Made by a program: the position numbers and the translations under genes
The notes under the pieces: generated by a model
Told to the model about the DNA's origin: nothing
What the model saw: only the letters and a program-made list of their open reading frames with translations
The model's database searches: none
Assembly: GCA_005223375.1 (NCBI GenBank)
Contig: RXOD01005441.1
Coordinates: 1-14,040 of the forward strand
DNA length: 14,040 nucleotides
Direction of reading: 5' to 3'
DNA from: Amoebophrya sp. AT5.2
Lineage: Eukaryota; Sar; Dinophyceae; Syndiniales; Amoebophryaceae
In this document: piece by piece, positions 1 to 9,138 of the stretch
Numbering within the stretch: position 1 is the first letter of the stretch
How the letters are laid out: each line of letters opens with the position of its first letter

Positions 1-3000
1 ACTTTTGCCCCCGCCGCCACCCACACTACTTCCTGGCAGCTGTCTCTCCGCCATGCTCTCGTGCACCGCTCGCGCCTCGTCGTGGAAGGTGTTTTCTTCT
101 TCCTTTTCCCGCTGCTTCTTTTTCGCGTGCACCGCCCAGAAGAGGATCCCCGCCAGCACACAGAGCACAAGGAAGGGCAGCAGCACGCACACCCACAGCG
201 GGCAGCCGCAGCCGCGCTTTCCGTGCCGGTGCGCGTCCCGCTCCGCCGTGCCCTCGTCGCCGCCCCGGCCCACGGCGTCGATGCCGCGCGCCTGGTCCAG
301 CAGCTTCCGGTACTCGTCGCTCATCGCCGGGATCTTGTCGGCGGTGACGTCGTTGCGGAACACGTGCAGCCGCGCGCACAGCTGCGGCGTGATCGAAAAC
401 TTCCTCACTGTTGCGTCCAGCTTTCCCCGGTTCGCGACGCAGGTCTGCGCGCCGCCCTCGGTGCGGACCTCGCAGCAGGGGATCTCCACGTTGTCGGGCG
501 ACACCCGCCGCGGGATGGTGCGCTTCACCGACGGGTGGGAGTAGTTGTCGTCCTTCTCCACGCCCGGGGGGAGGTTGGTCTCGGGCACGCAGGCAGTGAT
601 GTCCTCCTTGCCGGGCTGTAGAGCGCACACCAGGTTCATAATGTCCGCGATGCGCGCCTGCTCCCCGCGAATGACCGCGTCGTTGTCGCCGGTGTCTTCG
701 ACGCGGGCGGGGCCGTCGGACTGGGCATTCTGCTGCGGCGCGAATTCGCCCTGCTGCTGCTGCTGGAGCAGGAAAGAGTTGCCGCCTGAACGGGTATGGG
801 GGTGTGATTTGGGAGTGGAGGTGGACATTCTGTGCGTCATTGATTCATGCAGGGGTTGTACAGCTACAGGCTCACAGGTGGCGGTGTGAAAATGAAACAA
901 AACATCGAAACAAAAAAGACAAAGAAAAGGCACCTTCTTGATCCCCACCCACCGCTTCCTCTGCGTTCCACCAGTCTCGCAACTTTTTCGCCTGCTTCTG
1001 GAAGAATTGCGTGGCCAGGCCCGGCTTCCCGTCGCGGGGCGCGAGAAATTGCCGTTCTCGCGTGAAGGGTTTCTCCTCCACAACCGCGTCCGAGTCCCCG
1101 TCGACCTCGCCACCACTCTTCACTGCCCGCGATTCCAGGAAAGATCCCGACGCGCCTGCGCCCTTTACGCCCTTGTCGATATCTCCGCGGTGCCGGTAGT
1201 GGTTCGGTCGGTGCGCCTCGCCTCTCTCTTCTGCAGTATCCCCGTCTTCCCCGGGCGGAATCCCCTCCGCATCCGGCGACGCGGTGGGCACGTCCGCGTC
1301 GTAGCCCGGCGGGTCGTCGGAGTCAGCGTCGATGGAACTGGGAAGCACGTTCGAGTTCCGGTTGCGGCGGCCCGCGCCGTGAAAGCCCTGCTTCGTGTCG
1401 ACGGGAGCAGCGCTCTCGAGGGCTGAGGAGGTCGCAGCCTCCGCTTGCAGTTCCGGGTCCTCTGCGTTTCCGTTCGTTTCTCCAGACGCCGAAGAGGAAG
1501 GGCTGCTACCCGCGGCTTCGTTGGACTTCTTCTGCCGCAGGACCTGTAGCAAGTTGACGAGCTGCCCCACCTGCTCCTCCCCGATGTCTCCTCTCTCAAA
1601 GGCCATCGCCACACCCTCCGCATGCTTTTTCGCGCCCTCGTTGGGAATGGTTCGCAGCAATTCTTCCAGCGCACTCGGCGGCTCGCGGTTGCTCTCGCGG
1701 CCCTCCTGAAGGAAAGAGGCATCTCCCCCTCGGTTTTCTTGAGTTTCTTTTTTACTGTTCTTGTGTTGGACTGGAACTGCTGGCTGAGGCGAGTCAGAAG
1801 AGTGAGAATCACTAAGACTGGTCGCTCCTTGCGCTTGATTGCCGGACGGAAGTTGTTCATCTTCGGTGCCTTTATCCGAACCATCGGTCGATTGGCCGTC
1901 ATCCCGTCCTGACAGTTCAGAGGGAGTACGGACGGGCGCTGGCTCCGACTCTTCAGGGGAGGACGGCTTCGACTTCGTCCTGGCCGGCAACGCAGCCGCG
2001 GATGGGTCTGTTGTTCCCTTATCGCCCTCCTCAGTCACCGGCTCCTCGCTGATGAAGCTGTTTGCTTTAGGCGTTCCCGCCGAATTCGACTTCGGGGTGG
2101 CACTTGCTTGCTCCTCTTTCTTCGCCGTGGTGGCGTCCTGACATTTGTTCCCATTCTTCTTGCTGCACTCTTGTTCTGCAAACGAAGTTCCAGCGCCGGA
2201 CGCCTGCGAATTCGCTTTCGCAGTGGCCTTCGCTTTCTCGCTTGTGGTCACTTCTCTCGTCGTCGTCGTGGATTCACACCCACTGCCCTTGCATTGCGTC
2301 GTTTGCTCGAACGAGGATGCGCCTTGCGTTTGCACTTTCGCTTTTGCGTTCGCCGACCCCTCCTGGGGCGAAGTAGGCGCTGGCCCTGCCTGCGAGCCCC
2401 CTTCCTCTTGTCCGGCGGTTGCCTTCGCTTGCGCACGCGCGGACTCTTGCGTCGTTATCTCCCGCGTCGTCGTGGTGGATTCACAACCGCTGCCCTTGCA
2501 CTGCGTCGTTTGCTCGAACGAGGATGCGCCTTGCGCTTGCACTTTCGCTTTTGCGTTCGCCGACCCCTTCTGGGGCGAAGCAGGCGCCGGCCCTGCCTGC
2601 GAGCCTCCTTCCTCCTGTCCGGCCGTTGCCTTCGCTTGCGCACGCGCGGATTCTTGCGTCGCGACCTCCCGCGTCGTCGTGGTGGATTCACAACCGCTTC
2701 CCTTGCACTGCGTCGTTTGCTCGAACGAGGATGCGCCTGGCGCTTGCACTTTCGCTTTCGCGCTCGCCGACCCGTCCGGCGAAGCGGGCGGGCCTTCCGG
2801 CGGGGGCGGGCCCTCCTCCTGCCCGGCGATTGCCTTTGCGTGCGCCCTCGCGGATTCTTCAACCCTGATCTCCCGCGTCGTCGTCGTGCTCTCGCAACCC
2901 GCACTGCCGAAGCATCCCGGCTTCTTGCCGTTGTTCAGCGGGCTCTCCTGCTGCAGCGCAGCTTGCTGCATAGCAGCTTGCTGCATAGCAGCTTGCTGCA

Positions 3001-3892
3001 GGTCAGCTTTTTGATCTGTGTTTCCCTCTTCCTTGGAGCTCTCCTGAGGGGAAGCTTTTTCAGCCGCCTTCTTCCCCTCCGCGAAACTCGCTGCGGCGCG
3101 CAACGCGCCCGTCTCGTCGAACGTCCCGCCTCCAGCTGCCTGGTGCTGAACAGAGTCCTGTTTCTTGCCGTACTCTGGCGTCACGCCCGCAGCCGTTGTT
3201 TTCTTTCCCTCTTGCTTGGCCTCGTGATTCTGTGCTGCAACTTCCGCTGTAGAGGACTCTCCGTCGCGTCCGTGTGGTTTCTTCCTTTTCTCCACGGCGT
3301 GGCCCTCCACTTGCTGCTCCTTTTCCACGGAAAGGTCCACCTTGTCCTTCGCCGGCAGCTGTCGTCCTAATTCGGCAAACGACCGCACGAGCTCGCCCTC
3401 TGTTCCCGTGCCGCTTCCGCTCGAAGCAACACGATCTCCATTTTCCCGCACAGCGCCCGACAACAGAGCGTTGGCTTTCGCGAACTCGGCCGCGTCGTCG
3501 GGCGACGCCGTCGTCGGCCCGCTCCCGCGCGAGTACGACGCCGGCGGTGGCGGAGCGACCGTGGGGGACCTTTCGCTTACCGGGTCCGAGGCGTGATCCT
3601 TTCCGGGTACGTTCTTCGAAGAAGAAAACGAGGAAGGAGGACCCTTCGCAGATGATGCGGCCGGCGCTACGGCTGGCTCGTCCTCGCTAGGAAGGACGAG
3701 GGCGCCGTTCTCGTCGACGAGCGGAACTCCTGGGTCCTCAGAAGAGGCCGATGCTGTAGTTCCTTTTTTGCTTTCCGCAGTCGCTGACTTCACCGACACC
3801 GACAGCGCTGCAACTGACTGGGGGACGACGTTTCGCCCTAGGGGTGCGATCGCCCAAGTGACGATCGCTCGTTTCGAGCTATTCATCGGCAT
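1..3892 (-). CDS. Large repeat-rich probable single-pass membrane protein (3'-partial, two exons)
   Basis: I do not recognise this family. The predicted exons are 3892-934 and 863-1, giving 1274 visible residues; the reading frame runs off the left edge. Residues 1 to about 985 are low complexity, rich in Ser, Ala, Glu, Gly, Lys and Thr. They include a QQAAM run (about residues 297-316) and Cys-pair repeats (about 327-600). One more ordered stretch, about residues 740-795, looks helical. After the intron come a polyGln run, a region of about 150 residues with seven or so cysteines (including a CC pair), then a roughly 24-residue hydrophobic segment near residue 1208 (start PLWVCVLLPF). That segment is followed by a basic KKKQREKE stretch, as in a type I topology with a short cytosolic tail. 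No convincing signal peptide is visible after MPMNSSKRAIV, so an upstream exon may be missing: an in-frame stop lies just before this ATG. The surface location is inference. The long plus-strand frames over this gene are antisense shadows. Confidence 0.7.
864..933 (-). other. Predicted intron in the repeat-rich membrane protein gene
   Basis: The 986-codon frame would end at 872 in a pyrimidine-rich, unprotein-like tail, while the membrane-domain frame opens just downstream. Removing a 70-base GT...TAG segment with a long T-rich tract joins them in phase 1 (GAA-G then CT-GTA). The acceptor context is CCTGTAG. The donor GTGCCT is poor. A GTGGGG donor a few bases upstream keeps the same phase and is an alternative. 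This intron does not have the GTACT donor of the other introns, so its exact ends are uncertain. Confidence 0.55.
2100..2914 (-). repeat. Tandem 207-bp (69-codon) repeats, about four copies plus a decayed fifth
   Basis: Equivalent cysteine codons fall at about 2914, 2707, 2500 and 2293, exactly 207 bases apart. Each unit carries C-x4/5-C followed by ESTTTTRE, then an Ala/Lys/Gln-rich stretch ending in GASSFEQTTQ. The two middle units are nearly identical in DNA. The outermost 5' unit (CFGSAGC) is more diverged, and a shortened final unit starting near 2167 keeps only ECSKKNGNKC and an Ala/Lys tail. The unit length is a multiple of three, so copy-number change would keep the frame. Confidence 0.9.
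2945..3004 (-). repeat. 15-bp in-frame repeat encoding QQAAM
   Basis: Units at 2960-2974, 2975-2989 and 2990-3004 share the plus-strand word AGCTTGCTGCATAGC, the last unit with a changed end. A degenerate unit precedes them at 2945-2959. On the minus strand they encode QQAAM, QQAAM and QQAAL in the large membrane protein, just N-terminal to the 69-residue repeats. Confidence 0.85.
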
Positions 3893-5120
3893 TAACTACT
3901 TATGGAATAAACGTTGTGGATTTGGGGTTAACTTTTCGTCGTGCTCTTTCATCACGTATCTATCTCTTACTTAGTCATGCGCGCAACAAAGTTTGGAGTC
4001 AGTGTGAGAAAATTGGGGGGACGGCAGAGCCATCGCCTGTGAGGGTGAGGATGCAACGAATGTTAAAGTCAACGGCTTGGAAATGTCGGTCGCATTGCCG
4101 CGGTTAGTTTACTTGCAAAACGATATACCGACGCGACGCGGAAACGCACACCTTACACCTACGGATACCGATGATACACGAGTCCACTCCTCTTATGCGG
4201 AGGCAAGTAAACGAAGTTGTTCTCTTAGACGGACGCTAACTTTTTTTTCACGAAAAAGGAAATGGCTAACGAGCTTCAGATCAAACCGAGTCGGGAAATC
4301 AACACAAGGACAACGACGAGATTGAACGCGGTTCTCCAAGGGAGCGCAGAGACACGAAAGAAAGTCGACGTCTACCTACCTGCTGATGTTACGACAATGG
4401 CGCATACTGACCACGATCGAACTCTGCGCCATGATATTTTCACTTATCGGTCCATCCAGCATTGCTTACTTTGCCTGATCGATGTTCGCTGTCGCTATCG
4501 ACTTTCAATTTGGTTCGCCTTCTCGTGGTGAGTCGCAAGAAAAACTTACTCTTGCTGCACCATTAGAAAAGTGTGCATATGGTCCATATTGAATGTCGGT
4601 CCTTGAGTTGCGGTCGCAGAACCCCAACCCACGGGTTGGCTGCACCACGGGTGACCACGGCTTTATCCCATCTTCACAGCGCTTGTGCTCCAACATTCGC
4701 GCAACTGAATCTACTTTCGCGCCGCCCTCCTTCTACACGAGCCACCTTCCCAAACTACGGCCATCTCATCTTCCTTCCCGCATCCTTGCTTTCCGCCACT
4801 GCTGTCTCGAAGCACAAGACCACGGCGTACTGCGCGTCCGGAGGAGCCGGGCCGGATCCGTGAGCTGCTGCCGGTCTGCGCGGTGCGTCACTTTGTGCAG
4901 CCCTGTAGTGGCAGCAAAACCCCCAGTTCTCGTGCAGAAGCAATAGCTGTCCCGCTCTCCCTCGTGCATCACGCGACGCGGCACTTGCTTCAGCGATCCT
5001 TCGCTGAGCCGCTCCACCTCCAACCGCGCGCCGTCGCCCTAGATCGCGGCGCCTCAGAACAGGCAGTCGGCTTGCCATCATCTTCACCATCATAGGTCGC
5101 TCGTCTGACGGTTATCACTA
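3893..5120. other. 1.2-kb intergenic region
   Basis: This lies between the SRP receptor stop and the start of the large membrane protein gene. Positions 3893-4630 are relatively A+T-rich, with only short, unprotein-like frames. Positions 4640-5100 are GC-rich and hold minus-strand frames that look partly coding but shift frame (see findings). I recognise no RNA gene or promoter motif. Nothing here shows a signal-peptide exon for the downstream gene. Confidence 0.5.
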
Positions 5121-7391
5121 TCATGACAGTAGTGCGTTGCAGACGTCTTCCACGTGCAGTTTCCGGAGGTTGGTGTATTTTTGCCCCGTGCCGACGAAGA
5201 CCACGGGCTGTCCCGACACGTACACCATGCTCAGCGCCGCGCCCACCTTGTCGTCGACCGTGTCGTATTTCGTGAGCAGCATGCCGTCGATCCCCCGTGG
5301 ATTCCTTCGGTCCGGCGACAAATCGATCAGCGAGCGGTTGAACATCTTCACCTGGTCGATGCCGTCGTTCCCGGTGAGTGCCTCCCCCACGAAAAGCACC
5401 AGGTCGGGCTGGTTCACGGCGACCATCTTCGAAATCTCGCGCATCAGCGACTCGTTGCCCTGCATGCGACCGGCGGTGTCAATGAGAACCACGTCGATCT
5501 GCTCCTTCTCGGCGTGCCGGATCGCGTTCCGCGCCAGATCCGCGGGGTCCTTGCCGTAGCCCTTCTCGAACAAGTCCACGCTCAGACACCGCGCATGCGT
5601 CTTCAACTGCTCCACCGCGCCAGCACGAAAGGTGTCGCAAGCAGCGATCAGGATCTGCGATGCGAGGATGCGTTCGGCGAATTGGTATTGCGAAAAGAAT
5701 CGATCCGAGGACAGCTATGAGCTTCCTCTGCGGACCATGACCGAAGCGACAGACCCAGCTATCAACGAGACAAAAGCAGATTTCGGTGCTTTTCATCTCG
5801 ACTTATGTTTTAATAACAATGAAGTTTATGGGGCGGCTTTGTTGTAGATGCTTTCGTCGAGAACCGAAGTGAAACTTCGACCCGAGAATCGATGCTATGA
5901 GATTGCGATAATTGCTGAAAAGAGAAAGTACGCTGAGTCCTCCCTGCTTCTTCAGGTGGTAGGCCACCTTGGCTAGGTTCGTACTCTTCCCGACCCCGTT
6001 CACCCCGATGAAGGCAATTGAGAACACCCGACCGTTCGCTTTTGCGTTGAGCGCTGCGCGCATCACGTCCACAGACTTTTTCGGCGTCAGCAGCTGCGAA
6101 ATAGCCCGCACCATTTCCTGGTACACGGTTTGCCGCATGGACGTCCACGCCTGCGTTGTCTGGCCGATGAGCGACTGCCGCACCGAGTCGAGCAGTCGGT
6201 CGGCTACCTCCTTGGCGACGTTCTTGTTGAGAAGCTGGTCTCGTATTGGCGCGAGCAGAGGGTCGAGGTCGGCCTCGGCGAGGACCTTGCCGCCGGTGAA
6301 GTTTTTCAGCGAGCTGTTGATACGGCCCCAGAGCGAGGTGGCGAGAGAACTTGACGCGTCGGGACCGAGCAGCGCGGGCTGTGCGTGTTCGTTGTTCCGA
6401 TTGGCGGGGAGGGTTCTTTATTTTGAGGCGGAGGTTTCCATTCAACCTTCGAATTGCACGCACAACAAACGCAATAGCTCCCCTGAAGGTGGCAAAAACA
6501 GTAGGTGCTAACCAATCAAGTACCTTCTTCTCCATATCTGCGAGTTCTCCTTCCTCGTCGTCGTCGTCCAAAAATTTGCTTAACTCCCCCGATTCTCCGC
6601 TTTCCGCGTCCCCCTTCTTGCTGAAATCCAGCTTGTCCAACGCCTGCTTGTTCATTTTCCCCTTACCTACCCATTCCCGCTTCTCCTTGCCGCTCTTCGC
6701 GCTGTTCGGCGACACTGTCTCTGAGGAGCCGTCGTCGTTCCCTTCACCGCCTCCGTCGCCGTCCCTTTTCCTGCCACCCGCTCCACGCTTGCCCCTTTCC
6801 GTATCTGCGAAACTGCGCATCTCGGTTTTCTTAGTCAGCCAGTCGCGGTCGTGCTGGAGCTTGATGGCCTCGAAAATGGGCACAAAATCGATAAAGCGCG
6901 GTCTCCAGTCGAGCCGCTTTTCGAAGCTCGATACCTCGAGCAGGCTCTGGCAAAAAACAGAGGACAGCTCCTCGATCAAGCCATCGAGGTACGCCATCTG
7001 CAGAATGCCCTGGAAGACCGTATTCATTTAACTTCAATTCGTCTTGAAGTTGGAATCGATCAATATATCAATCTGTGACGTCGAAAGTGGAAGTGGAAAT
7101 CAAAGAGCGACCTGTTTTCGCGACAGAACCGGAAGATGATGAACAACCGTACCAGTAGGCCAAAAGTGAAATGTAGGTTAGTACCTGGTAAATGAGCACG
7201 AAAATGAGCTCGAGGTCGTTCCGTATTTTGCACTTGATTCGGTAGTTCTCGACTGTGGCCGGCTCATCGGTGAGCTGCTCTTGCAGAAGCACAGTCTTGA
7301 TGAAGCGGTCCAACGGGTCTTTCGCCAATTTTGTTTCCCACCGGAAGAGCACCAGCCCCGTCTTCGTAAACACAACGAAATCGTCGATCAT
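5121..7391 (-). CDS. Signal recognition particle receptor subunit alpha (SR-alpha, FtsY homologue), complete, four exons
   Basis: This GTPase receives SRP-ribosome complexes at the ER membrane with SR-beta. Predicted exons are 7391-7185, 7009-6524, 6378-5932 and 5654-5121, all joined in phase 0, giving 557 residues (human is 638). Residues 1 to about 130 form the SRX domain that binds SR-beta: it starts MIDDFVVFTKTGLVLF, and splicing joins ELIFVLIYQ to GILQMAYLDGLI as in animals. A charged Lys/Glu/Asp/Gly linker follows to about 231. The N domain has GGKVLAEADLDPLL and LLNKNVAKEVADRLL. The G domain has G1 GVNGVGKST (about 356-364), DTFRAGA (387-393), LFEKGYGKD, DTAGRM (439-444), TKYD (508-511) and GTGQKYTNL (535-543). 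All key GTPase motifs are intact. The ATG fits the family start. The family call is certain; exon ends are predictions that agree with homology. Confidence 0.95.
5655..5931 (-). other. SR-alpha intron 3
   Basis: The donor is AGC then GTACTT; the acceptor is CATCGCAG. Removal joins KKQGGLS to ILIAACDTFRAGAVEQ in phase 0, restoring the conserved stretch between G1 and G2. At 277 bases it is the longest intron here. It contains a perfect 6-bp hairpin at 5865-5879. Confidence 0.9.
6379..6523 (-). other. SR-alpha intron 2
   Basis: The donor is AAG then GTACTT; the acceptor is CGCACAG. Removal (145 bases, phase 0) takes out an in-frame stop and joins the linker (ADMEKK) to PALLGPDASSS ahead of the N domain. 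The linker is poorly conserved, so the acceptor rests on phase and the AG context. Confidence 0.75.
7010..7184 (-). other. SR-alpha intron 1
   Basis: The donor is CAG then GTACTAAC; the acceptor is CTTCCAG. Removal (175 bases, phase 0) joins the two halves of the SRX domain at a position where the family sequence is continuous. Confidence 0.92.
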
Positions 7392-7966
7392 CGTATGTCG
7401 TTCAGCTCCTGCTTCGATTTGTCGGCGTGGGAGTATGCACAGCTACGTGAAATCCGAGCGGAATACGTACCGTTCACGTCTGCACAGTAGAGAGGTTGAT
7501 TTTACAAACATACATAGTTAAGTACATACAGCCAGGAGTCACTGACACTGACAAGACTGACAGTAGAGATGGATTCATCACTGAAAAAAGTTGCGTCAAA
7601 ATCGTGAATGTGATCCAAGACGAGTGGAGGGAACGCGGATCGGCTGGCACGGATCGTTTCACTTCGGAATCGGATTTGAAAGTCTGAGCCTACAAAAAAC
7701 TTCAAGTGCTATTTGAACACTGGAAAACAGCAACTCACATCAACACTGCTCTTTTCGTATTTCTGCAGAGTAGAACACGTGTGGTTACAACACACTGAGG
7801 CAGCCTGAAAGCATCGATCCGAAGCAAGTGCCTTTCGTAGAAGATAGTCGCGGAAATCCCGATCTAAAGTAGCGTGGGCCGTTCATACAATTTTGCGAAG
7901 AACATTGCTGTAGATCCTCCACCCTCCGTGCTGTGATCGGGTTTCTGTGCAGCGCGACCACGCAGC
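7392..7966. other. Intergenic region upstream of SR-alpha
   Basis: Apart from the possible 5'-UTR intron, this holds only short frames without protein-like composition. It should contain the SR-alpha 5' untranslated region and promoter and the 3' untranslated region of the small upstream gene. I recognise no motif. A small run of ACTGACA-like repeats lies at about 7539-7562. Confidence 0.4.
7480..7525 (-). other. Possible 5'-UTR intron upstream of SR-alpha
   Basis: A GTACTTAAC donor-like word is followed 46 bases later by a pyrimidine-rich stretch and CTGTGCAG, about 90 bases before the SR-alpha ATG. It resembles the coding introns in this gene. There is no frame evidence, since this would be untranslated. 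Confidence 0.25.
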
Positions 7967-8353
7967 TCAAAAATTCCCACCGAGAAACACCCGCTGCCCG
8001 TCGACCCATCCCCATTTCGGTTGATTGTGCATGGCAAGCTTCGCGCTGTAACTTTTTTCGTCGGAGTCTCCCTTCCTGCTGGCAGTCGCAATTGTGCGGT
8101 CACCGCATGCAGCCGCTGCGAGGTTGGCTTTTGACACCGGCGGATTGGGGTTTGGATTGGAGCCCTTGCTGCTGGCTGGCTCGCTGCGGTCGACGCCCAT
8201 CTGAGCCTCCTCGCGCACGATGGTCTGTTGCCACCGAACATGTTCAGCGTTGGGCGTGAACGTCTCGCCGGTTTCCCTACGGTTTCCCTGCCCGCGATCG
8301 CCATACGTCATCACGTACCGGTTGTTCTTCATCGTACTTCCGGAGGCTTTCAT
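7967..8353 (-). CDS. Small hypothetical protein, 128 aa
   Basis: I do not recognise this protein. It starts MKASGSTMKNNRYVMTYG; a second ATG seven codons in (MKNNRYVM) is an alternative start. It is hydrophilic, with no membrane segment. It has a Tyr/Gly-rich start, one likely amphipathic helix (EHVRWQQTIVREEAQM, about residues 38-53), a Pro/Asn linker (NPNPNPP) and a Trp-containing end (KWGWVDGQRVFLGGNF). A longer overlapping minus-strand frame (8304-7864) has the Arg/Pro/Ser-rich look of an out-of-frame translation, so I prefer this one. It lies between the RNA-binding protein gene and SR-alpha, on the same strand. A further 3' exon cannot be excluded. Confidence 0.5.
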   Translation of the reverse strand: MKASGSTMKNNRYVMTYGDRGQGNRRETGETFTPNAEHVRWQQTIVREEAQMGVDRSEPASSKGSNPNPNPPVSKANLAAAACGDRTIATASRKGDSDEKSYSAKLAMHNQPKWGWVDGQRVFLGGNF

Positions 8354-9138
8354 CTAACTATCAGTTGTACCGTTGTAGTTGTACAATACACTGAAACTAA
8401 CACTGTTTCCTGAAGGATGAGGCGGTGCTAATTATCTGTAGGTTGACCTCTGTTGTGTTTCCTATATGTGGCCCGCACGCGATTGCAGCGTCGAGTTCAA
8501 CGTTGGGACAATGGTTTGATCTAGAACTACTTTTAGTTTGCCGGTTTGTAGGCCTCGTAAGCAATCGCTCTTTCTCTCAGTCGAACGAACTAGACCCTCG
8601 ACACGAACGCAATACGACACACAACGCTGCCGAGACAAACTCGAGTCGAAGACGAGCAGCGCGTCGCCCGCGGCAATCAACCGATGGTGCGCCGATCCGT
8701 ATTCCTGTTTTTTTCGAAAGCGCGTGTCGTAATAATGTGCTTGATGCGAACGGACATTTGCGGAGAACATAGTCTGTCGAGAACGAAAGCAGCAGCCGTA
8801 TGTGAAGAAGTTGGTACAGCTGTCTCCAGCGAGCGATCCGCTTTTTGAAACGAGTGGTTGAGAAAAAGTTCACCGTATAGGTGATCGGCAGTGCGGTTAA
8901 GAGGCGGGCCAAATCCAACATCTTCATGAGAGAGTCCGATACACGTAGAAGTACATCAAAGCCACAGGGCCGCAAATAGGAAAAAGTGCTGTTGAAGAAC
9001 AAGAGTGCCTGGAGTAAAACTGAAATTTCGCGAGAATACTCTATTTGCCACGGAACTGCGCCAGATGAAAACCAATCGGATGGCTCGTGCGGGAGGCATA
9101 GTCTCCTAGAAAGAATCCGCCGTACTAGAACCAACTTT
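8354..9138. other. 785-base interval downstream of the RNA-binding protein gene
   Basis: This spans the 3' end of the RRM gene to the start of the small hypothetical gene. Its only notable content is a minus-strand frame open from 9218 to 8577, listed separately as a doubtful CDS. The rest (8354-8576) shows nothing recognisable. Confidence 0.4.
8577..8927 (-). CDS. Doubtful small ORF, 116 aa, hydrophobic and basic
   Basis: The frame is open from 9218 to 8577, unusually long for an A+T-richer stretch; the first reasonable ATG (MKMLDLARLL) is at 8927. It has a hydrophobic N-terminal stretch (LARLLTALPITYTVNFF), then a basic segment (TTRFKKRIARWR) and another Leu-rich stretch. It matches no family I know. 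The last third is Arg-rich and looks out of frame. It could be an exon of an unrecognised gene, a young gene, or chance. Confidence 0.2.
   Translation of the reverse strand: MKMLDLARLLTALPITYTVNFFSTTRFKKRIARWRQLYQLLHIRLLLSFSTDYVLRKCPFASSTLLRHALSKKTGIRIGAPSVDCRGRRAARLRLEFVSAALCVVLRSCRGSSSFD

Noticed and set aside
5..628. Overlapping ORFs on both strands at the left edge
   Set aside because: They are out of frame with the minus-strand reading that gives the transmembrane segment; their Arg/Ala/Gly/Pro-rich composition is typical of shadows in GC-rich DNA.
1165..1902. 245-codon minus-strand ORF inside the large membrane protein gene
   Set aside because: It is a frame-shifted shadow with Arg/Thr runs; the host frame is continuous and has consistent composition on both sides.
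2108..3370. 420-codon plus-strand ORF over the repeat array
   Set aside because: It is the antisense of the repeat-rich gene: Arg/Leu-rich, repeats mirrored exactly, kept open by the GC-rich codons of the other strand.
7864..8304. 146-codon minus-strand ORF
   Set aside because: Its Arg/Pro/Ser-rich, patternless composition suggests an out-of-frame reading of the 8353-7967 gene.
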